A DNA stretch of 64,000 nucleotides from Kutzneria sp. CA-103260 (GTDB taxonomy: Bacteria; Actinomycetota; Actinomycetes; Mycobacteriales; Pseudonocardiaceae), in contig NZ_CP073318.1 of NCBI RefSeq assembly GCF_018263855.1, positions 5,642,001-5,706,000 on the forward strand, given 5' to 3'. Shown here piece by piece: positions 58,809-64,000 of this stretch. Both the position numbers and the translations under genes were made by a program. The notes beneath the pieces were generated by a model, which worked only from the letters and a program-made list of their open reading frames with translations, searched no databases and was not told where the DNA came from. Position 1 is the first letter of the stretch; every line of letters begins with the position of its first letter.

Positions 58809-58873
58809 CACTGGCCTCGCTTGATGACGATGGGCGGGATCGGGCCGAGCACGGGAACGACGATGGTGGTCAT
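58808..58873 (-). CDS. 21-aa peptide coupled to the VOC gene
   Basis: ATG 58873 has AGGAG eight bases upstream, and that site overlaps the SDR stop codon. The peptide is MTTIVVPVLGPIPPIVIKRG plus Q, hydrophobic and Pro-rich. Its TGA overlaps the VOC ATG (TGATG). The good ribosome-binding site and tight spacing on both sides point to real translation, probably as a coupling element or small membrane-active peptide. There is no homologue by eye. Confidence 0.55.
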   Translation of the reverse strand: MTTIVVPVLGPIPPIVIKRGQ

Positions 58874-58885
58874 GGCCAGCACTCC

Positions 58886-59596
58886 TCACACGAGCGGTTC
58901 GCCACCGTCGATGGCCAGCGAGACGCCGGTCATGAAGGTGGAGTCGAGGGCGAACAGGACAACACCGGCGATGTCGTCGACGGTGCCGATGCGGCGGGCC
59001 GGGCTGGTGGCCTCGCGGTTGGCGAACAGGGCGGACTTGGCCTCGTCGCCGAGGGCGTCGTAGGCGCCGGAATCGATGGTGCCGGGCGAGACGGCGTTGA
59101 CCCGGATCGGCGCGAGTTCTACGGCCAGGCCGCGGACGATGGCGTCGACGGCGGCGTTGGTGCCGCCGACGGCCAGCATGCCGGGCATGGCCTTGCGCGC
59201 CGAGGCTCCGGAGAAGAAGACGAACGAGCCGTCGGCCGGCATACGGGGCGCGAAGTGCTTGGCCAGGAAGATCGGGCCGACCGCCTTGACGCTGAACGAG
59301 GCGAGAACGGCCTCGTGGGTCAGGGCCTGGGCGGTGCCGCGGGCCCGCGCCGAGGCGGTGGACACGACGTGGTCGACGGCCCCCAGCCGCTCGGCCAGTG
59401 CGGCGATGCTGGCCTCGTCGGCCAGATCGACCTGCTCGGCGGTGATGCCGGGGTCGGCGTAGGCGGCGGCCAGCTTGTCCCGGTCACGGCCGGCGACGAC
59501 AACCTTGGCCCCGGCGGCGCGGACGGCCAGCGTGATGGCGCGGGCGATGCCGCTGCCACGGCCGACGACCAGGACGGTGCGGTTCTCGAGAGACAT
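58886..59596 (-). CDS. SDR-like protein without the catalytic Tyr/Lys
   Basis: 236 aa. Rossmann fold with VLVVGRGSGIARAI as the cofactor loop and AGRDRDKL after strand 2. The catalytic segment reads LAVGGTNAAVDAIVRG where active SDRs have YxxxK, so the Tyr and Lys are absent. It could be a binding protein or pseudo-enzyme. It is followed by the 21-aa peptide and VOC genes and preceded by a one-base gap to the DUF427 gene; all four form one operon. Confidence 0.85.
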   Translation of the reverse strand: MSLENRTVLVVGRGSGIARAITLAVRAAGAKVVVAGRDRDKLAAAYADPGITAEQVDLADEASIAALAERLGAVDHVVSTASARARGTAQALTHEAVLASFSVKAVGPIFLAKHFAPRMPADGSFVFFSGASARKAMPGMLAVGGTNAAVDAIVRGLAVELAPIRVNAVSPGTIDSGAYDALGDEAKSALFANREATSPARRIGTVDDIAGVVLFALDSTFMTGVSLAIDGGEPLV

Positions 59597-59597
59597 G

Positions 59598-60452
59598 TCA
59601 GTGGCCCTTCTGGTTCAGTTCCTCGGGGTCCAGGCCGCGGTCGATGCCATGCGGCACAACGCTCTGCCCGGGTTCCAGGGTCTGCTTCCGGTCGTCCAGC
59701 CAGACGTCCACGACGTCCGGCTCGAAGGAGATCCAGCCGGACACGGCCTCGACCTCCGGCCACGCCTCCGGGTAGCCCCAGGCGGCGCGCTTGCGCGAGC
59801 CGATGTCGTAGTAGCTGGCCAATCCCTTGTACGGGCAGAAGGTCTGGCCGTCGACCGGGGTCAGCGCCGACTGGTCGATGTCCTCGCGCGGCACGTACCA
59901 GCGGGGCGCGAAGCCCGACTCGTACAGGGCCAGCGGGTGGTGGGTGTCGGCGACGACCCGGTCGCCGTCCTTGACGACGAGGTGCCGCGAGGTCTTGCGG
60001 ATGTCGATCCGGTGGTACATGTCGGCGGCGTGGCCGACGATCCGCTCGTCCTCCTCGTAGAAGGCATCCATGGCCCGCCAGGCGAAGGCGACCCGGTCCC
60101 GCAGGATCGCCGCGTGGGCCGGCAGATCGCTGAATTGCCAGGCGGCGTGCGGCACACCGTTCACGGTGAACCACGCGGTGGCGCCAAGATCCTTGTGTTT
60201 GGTGGTCCGGGTTTCCGGAGCCAACACGCCCTCGGACACGTCGGCCAGCGGGAAGTACGCGACCGGGTAGCGCCCCGGCTCGTGCAGCAGGATCACGTCC
60301 TCGCTGTCGGCGATCCACTCACCGCCGAGCCGCACCCGCATCCGCCGGCGCAGCGGCTCGGCGAACAGCAGGCGCTCCGGCAACGGCTGTTCGGTCAAGA
60401 AGTGCCCGACCGCCTTGCCGGCCAGCGGTCCTTGCTGCCATGCCAGTCCCAT
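59598..60452 (-). CDS. Two-domain DUF427 protein
   Basis: 284 aa with two DUF427 units, first about residues 35-130 (RVRLGGEWIADSEDVILLHE, RTTKHKDLGATAWFTVNGVP) and second about 150-255 (HLVVKDGDRVVADTHHPLAL, DGQTFCPYKGLASYYDIGSR). FCPYKGLASYY is the family hallmark. The function is unknown, although the fold is a small beta-barrel. It starts the operon DUF427-SDR-peptide-VOC, whose genes nearly touch. Confidence 0.87.
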   Translation of the reverse strand: MGLAWQQGPLAGKAVGHFLTEQPLPERLLFAEPLRRRMRVRLGGEWIADSEDVILLHEPGRYPVAYFPLADVSEGVLAPETRTTKHKDLGATAWFTVNGVPHAAWQFSDLPAHAAILRDRVAFAWRAMDAFYEEDERIVGHAADMYHRIDIRKTSRHLVVKDGDRVVADTHHPLALYESGFAPRWYVPREDIDQSALTPVDGQTFCPYKGLASYYDIGSRKRAAWGYPEAWPEVEAVSGWISFEPDVVDVWLDDRKQTLEPGQSVVPHGIDRGLDPEELNQKGH

Positions 60453-60468
60453 GACTTCGTCTCCTCTG

Positions 60469-62301
60469 CTAGACCGTCGCGAACGCGACGGCGTGGGTCC
60501 GTGCGGCCTGGATGACGTCGTTGAGGGCGGTCAGGTCCTGCGGCCCCTCATGACGCCGGCCGTTGATGAAAAACGTTGGTGTGCCGGCAACTCCGGACAG
60601 ATCGGCCGATTCGACGTCCTGCGCCACCTTGACCGCGGTGGCGCGGCGGCGCAGGTCGTCGCGGAAGCGCTCGACGTCCAGCCCCAGCAGTTCCGCGTAC
60701 GTGGTCAGATCGTCCGGGGCGAGGTCGGTCTGGTTGGCCAGCAACATGTCGTGCATGGCCCAGAACTGGCCCTGCGCGCCGGCGGCCTCGGCCGCCTCGG
60801 CGGCCAACTGGGCGTGCGGGTGCACGTCGGGCAGCGGCAGGTGCCGCCAGACGTAGCGGATGTCGTCGTTGTCGGCCAACAGTTCCCGGGCGGTCGGCGC
60901 GGCCATGCCGGTCCACGGGCACTCGAAGTCCCCGTACTCGACCACGGTCACGGCGGCGTCCTCGGGGCCGCGGACATGATCACGGGCGACGTCGACCGGC
61001 GGCACCAGATCCGTGAGCTGGCTGGACTTTCCCACCAGCAGGCGGGTCCGCAGCCCGACGGGCAGCGCCGCGGTCACCCGGTAGACGACCAGGCTCAGCA
61101 GCGCCGCGCCGACGGCCGAGGCCAGCACGCCGGTCTTGGCCTGGTCCAGCTGCGGGCCGGTGAAGGCCAGGTCGGCGATCAGCAGCGACACCGTGAAACC
61201 GACACCGGCGATCGCGCCACTGCCCAGAACCGCCGCCCAGCCGACCGACGGCCGAAGCTTTCCCTTGCTCAGCACGGTGATCAGCCACGACGTGGCGACG
61301 ACGGCGATCGGCTTGCCGAGCACGTAGGCGGCGAAGATGCCGATGGCGACCGGCGTGAACAGCTGCTCCGGGTCCAGCGTGATCCCGGCGTTGGCCAGTG
61401 CGAACAGCGGCACCACGACGAAGCTGGTGGCGCGGTGGAACGCGTGCTGGAGCCGGGCGTTGGCCGACAGCGTGGAGTTCAGGCCCATCGCCGCCGACCG
61501 GGCCAGCTCGGGCGTCGGCTGCTCGCGGAACAGGCGGACCAGGGTCGTCGCCTCGGTCAGTGCGACCCGCTTGGGCAGGTAGGCCGAGGTCGCGAGGCCG
61601 GCGGCCAGACCGGCGACCACCGGGTCGATGCCGGAGGCCAGCAGCCCGCCCCACACCGCCACGGTCATCACCGCGAACACCGCCAGCCGGCGCCGGCCGA
61701 GCAGCACGCCCGCGTAGGCGAGGCCGGCGACGGCCAGGCCCAGCGGCTTGACGTCACCGCTGTAGGCCACGGCGATGACCACCAGCGCGACGATGTCGTC
61801 GACGACGAACACCGTGAGCACGAACTTGCGCACCCGGTCCGGCACGCCGCGGCCGACGACGGTGAACACGCCCAGGGCCAGCGCGGTGTCGGTGGACATC
61901 GCCGCGCCCCAGCCGTGCGCGCCGGGGCCGCCGCCGTTGACGCCCAGGTAGATCAGGACCGGGAGCGCCATGCCGACCAGGCCGGCGGCCGCCGGCAGGA
62001 TCAGCCGCCGGTGGTCGCGCAGGTCGCCGAGGTCGATCTCGCGCCGCGCCTCCAGGCCGACGACCAGGAAGAACAGGGTCATCAGGCCGCTGTTGACCCA
62101 GTCTCGCAGGCTCAGCGCCACCCCAAGTGGACCGAACTGAACCGTGCAGTTCAGATTCCAGAAGTGCGCGTAGCCCGCCGGGGCGAGGTTGGCCCAGGCC
62201 AGGGCGGCCGCGATGGCGGCGACGAGCACACCCGCGCCGGCCGACTCGGCCCGGAGAAACATCCGCGCCGGCCCGGGCGGGGACATCGTCATCGCCATCA
62301 T
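60469..62301 (-). CDS. nhaA: NhaA-type Na+/H+ antiporter fused to a DsbA-like thioredoxin domain
   Basis: 610 aa. Residues 1-405 are an NhaA antiporter with VVGLEARREI, the ion-binding VVDDIVALVVIAVAYSGDV, and about 12 helices. The last 185 residues are a DsbA/thioredoxin-fold domain (VTVVEYGDFECPWTGMAAPT), where the usual CxxC is CPWT, so the second Cys is missing. NhaA-DsbA fusions are known in actinobacteria. The antiporter exchanges Na+ for H+; the role of the thiol domain is unclear. ATG 62301 has AAGGGG six bases upstream. It lies 16 bases upstream of the DUF427 operon. Confidence 0.92.
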   Translation of the reverse strand: MMAMTMSPPGPARMFLRAESAGAGVLVAAIAAALAWANLAPAGYAHFWNLNCTVQFGPLGVALSLRDWVNSGLMTLFFLVVGLEARREIDLGDLRDHRRLILPAAAGLVGMALPVLIYLGVNGGGPGAHGWGAAMSTDTALALGVFTVVGRGVPDRVRKFVLTVFVVDDIVALVVIAVAYSGDVKPLGLAVAGLAYAGVLLGRRRLAVFAVMTVAVWGGLLASGIDPVVAGLAAGLATSAYLPKRVALTEATTLVRLFREQPTPELARSAAMGLNSTLSANARLQHAFHRATSFVVVPLFALANAGITLDPEQLFTPVAIGIFAAYVLGKPIAVVATSWLITVLSKGKLRPSVGWAAVLGSGAIAGVGFTVSLLIADLAFTGPQLDQAKTGVLASAVGAALLSLVVYRVTAALPVGLRTRLLVGKSSQLTDLVPPVDVARDHVRGPEDAAVTVVEYGDFECPWTGMAAPTARELLADNDDIRYVWRHLPLPDVHPHAQLAAEAAEAAGAQGQFWAMHDMLLANQTDLAPDDLTTYAELLGLDVERFRDDLRRRATAVKVAQDVESADLSGVAGTPTFFINGRRHEGPQDLTALNDVIQAARTHAVAFATV

Positions 62302-62383
62302 CTCTAACCCCTTAAGCTCGCTTGACTGGTTAGACTCAAGCATGGTCTGATGTAACCTGTCAAGCATGGGTTTGGAGGTTAGG

Positions 62384-62884
62384 GTGAGCGAGACCGACGA
62401 GACACTGCTGCTGGACCTGCTCAACACGACCCCGGTGGTGGACGGCACGCAGCGGGACACCCTCGAGGACGCCGCGACCGGCCGGGATTGGCTGGTCGCG
62501 CACGGCCAGGAGGCCTCCGACGACGAGTGGCGGGCCGTCGTGGACGCCCGCGACGCGTTGCAGGACGTGGTCCGCGGCGATGCGACCGCGGCCGAGCTGA
62601 CGCCCTTCGTGACCGGTATCGGCTACCGGGCGTCGCTGGCCGGAGACGGCCTGGCCTGGACCGCCGACCTGCCGGCCGGGCGAACCGCCGCCGCGCGGGC
62701 CGTGCTCGCCTGGGACGCCCTGCGCACCGGCAGCCCGGGCCGGCTGCGGCCGTGCGCCAACCCCGAGTGCCGACTGTTCCTGATCGACCACAGCAAACCG
62801 AACAGCGCCCGGTGGTGCTCGATGGCGTTGTGCGGCAACCGGATGAAGGCCCGCCGGCACTACCAGCGCAGCCGTCAGGGCTGA
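62384..62884 (+). CDS. CGNR zinc-finger protein (ABATE domain)
   Basis: 166 aa. The N-terminal helical ABATE domain (LLLDLLNTTPVVDGTQRDTL) leads to a C-terminal CGNR zinc finger, CANPECRLFLIDHSKPNSAR followed by WCSMALCGNRMKARRHYQR, with four Cys for zinc. These are predicted stress-linked transcription factors. GTG 62384 is preferred because GGAGG (62374-62378) lies five bases upstream; ATG 62366 is before it. It is divergent from the NhaA gene and may regulate it. Confidence 0.88.
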   Translation: MSETDETLLLDLLNTTPVVDGTQRDTLEDAATGRDWLVAHGQEASDDEWRAVVDARDALQDVVRGDATAAELTPFVTGIGYRASLAGDGLAWTADLPAGRTAAARAVLAWDALRTGSPGRLRPCANPECRLFLIDHSKPNSARWCSMALCGNRMKARRHYQRSRQG

Positions 62885-62898
62885 GGGAGGCGATCACC

Positions 62899-64000
62899 GT
62901 GGCGCGACTGCTGTCACTGAACGTGGGCATGCCCAAGGACGTGCCCTGGCAGGGCCGGACCGTGCACACCGGCATCTTCAAGCACCCGGTCGAGGGCGCG
63001 CGTATGGCCCGCCGGCTCAACATCGACGGCGACGGGCAGGGCGACCTGGGCGGCCACGGCGGCGAGCAGCGGGCCGTCTTCGTGTACCAGCGGCAGTCCT
63101 ACGACTACTGGCGGCACGAGCTGGACCGGGACGACCTGGAGTACGGCAACTTCGGCGAGAACTTCACCGTGGACGGGCTGCTCGACGACGAGGTGCACAT
63201 CGGCGACCGGTACCGGATCGGGGACGCCGAGTTCGAGGTCAGCCAGCCCCGGGTGACCTGCTTCCGGGTCGCCCTGCGGCTCAACGAACCGGAGATGCCG
63301 TCGCTGCTGGTCGCCCGGCATCGGCCCGGCTTCTACTTCCGGGTGATCGAGGAGGGCGAGGTGCGGGCCGGCGACGAGATCATCCGCACCGCCGTCGGAC
63401 GGCACGAGATGAACGTCGCCGACATCGACGCCTTGTTGTACCTGCCGAAGCGGGACGTGGTGCAGCTGCGCAAGGCCGTCGACATTCCGGCGCTGAGCCC
63501 CGGTTGGCGGGCCTCGTTCCAGGACCTGTTGGCCCCCAAGGCCGAGCCGGTGGTCAAGGGCTGGCCGGGGTTCCGACCGTTGCGGGTGACGGAAATCGTG
63601 CCGGAGAGCAGCACCATCGCCTCCATTCATCTGTCCACACCGGACGGTTCACCGCTGCCCACACCGTTGCCGGGCCAGTTTCTGACGCTGAAAGCCGCCA
63701 GTCAGGTGCGGAGCTATTCGCTGTCGGCGGTTTCCGACACCGAGTACCGGATCAGCGTCAAGCGTGACGGCGTTGTCAGCACCTTCCTGCACACGCGGCT
63801 GAGCGTCGGCGACACCCTGGACGTCGCCGCACCGCGTGGCGACTTCACCTTGCAGGACAACGACTCCCCCGTTGTGCTGCTCTCCGCCGGCGTCGGCGTG
63901 ACACCCGTGTTGGCGATGCTGCGGGCCCTGGCCGACACCAAGCGTGAGGTGTGGTGGCTGCACACCACCCGGTCCGTCGCGGAACACGCCTTCCGCGACG
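62899..64000 (+). CDS. MOSC domain - ferredoxin/flavodoxin reductase fusion (3' truncated by window edge)
   Basis: 367 residues visible, no stop in the window. The MOSC domain (about 1-175) has GDLGGHGGEQRAVFVYQRQS, YGNFGENFTVDGLL and SQPRVTCFRVAL with its sulfur-carrying Cys. Next is an FNR-like reductase (from about 225) with RSYSLSAVSD for flavin and VVLLSAGVGVTPVLAMLRAL for NAD(P). A C-terminal 2Fe-2S ferredoxin domain is expected beyond the edge. It resembles YiiM-type MOSC enzymes. GGAGG lies eight bases before the GTG. Confidence 0.88.
   Translation, partial: MARLLSLNVGMPKDVPWQGRTVHTGIFKHPVEGARMARRLNIDGDGQGDLGGHGGEQRAVFVYQRQSYDYWRHELDRDDLEYGNFGENFTVDGLLDDEVHIGDRYRIGDAEFEVSQPRVTCFRVALRLNEPEMPSLLVARHRPGFYFRVIEEGEVRAGDEIIRTAVGRHEMNVADIDALLYLPKRDVVQLRKAVDIPALSPGWRASFQDLLAPKAEPVVKGWPGFRPLRVTEIVPESSTIASIHLSTPDGSPLPTPLPGQFLTLKAASQVRSYSLSAVSDTEYRISVKRDGVVSTFLHTRLSVGDTLDVAAPRGDFTLQDNDSPVVLLSAGVGVTPVLAMLRALADTKREVWWLHTTRSVAEHAFRD

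Overview
The window is high-GC DNA (roughly 70%) with frequent GTG starts. It encodes a type VII (ESX) secretion locus with mycosin and EccE, several GAF-ANTAR proteins, an ECF41 sigma factor, an F420/flavin PPOX-type protein and DUF2252/DUF427/DUF58 proteins. Together these indicate a filamentous actinomycete, most likely a member of the Pseudonocardiaceae. The family-level placement is an inference. No rRNA, tRNA or CRISPR array was seen.

Region 1 (1-13.3 kb) is one flank of an ESX locus. It holds the tail of a WXG100-like protein, the mycosin protease, a YbaB-like protein, a WXG-type candidate substrate, two small unknowns and a membrane kinase that lacks its catalytic Asp. These are followed by a minus-strand operon (Fn3 membrane protein, MoxR ATPase, DUF58, TgpA-like transglutaminase) and divergent eccE. 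EccB, EccC and EccD are not in the window and may lie to the left. The transglutaminase-like protein lacks its usual Cys and His, so two of the enzyme-like proteins here look catalytically dead.

Region 2 (13.3-21.6 kb) carries two tandem zinc-independent quinone oxidoreductases sharing a 379-bp identical block, a DUF2252 protein, a covalent-FAD oxidoreductase and a large secreted Cys-repeat protein.

Region 3 (21.6-36.4 kb) is the most unusual part, a dense island of signalling genes. It holds a frameshifted response regulator, a GAF protein, a STAS/HATPase fusion, a NarL-type regulator, a phospholipase C-like enzyme, a CadD-like transporter, a GAF-ANTAR protein, an MFS transporter fused in one polypeptide to GAF-ANTAR, and a broken DnaQ-like exonuclease. 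It ends with a tightly overlapping operon encoding GAF-ANTAR, GAF-ANTAR-receiver and a double-domain KaiC-like ATPase. Four ANTAR or ANTAR-like proteins lie within 8 kb. The simplest reading is a sensory module acting at RNA level (ANTAR) and through a clock-like ATPase; the ligands are unknown.

Region 4 (36.6-64 kb) is accessory metabolism and regulation. It holds an antibiotic-monooxygenase-domain protein with a long coiled coil, several regulator/target pairs (GntR/SDR, TetR/MFS, TetR/SDR+NmrA with two palindromic operators, TetR/patatin+hydrolase, AraC/EamA), an IS110 element, an active-type Ser/Thr kinase with a small partner, two tandem hotdog thioesterases with a GAF-LuxR regulator, and an ECF41 sigma factor with a self-type promoter. 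It finishes with an SDR/21-aa peptide/VOC operon, a DUF427 protein, an NhaA-DsbA fusion, a CGNR protein and a MOSC-ferredoxin reductase that runs off the right edge.
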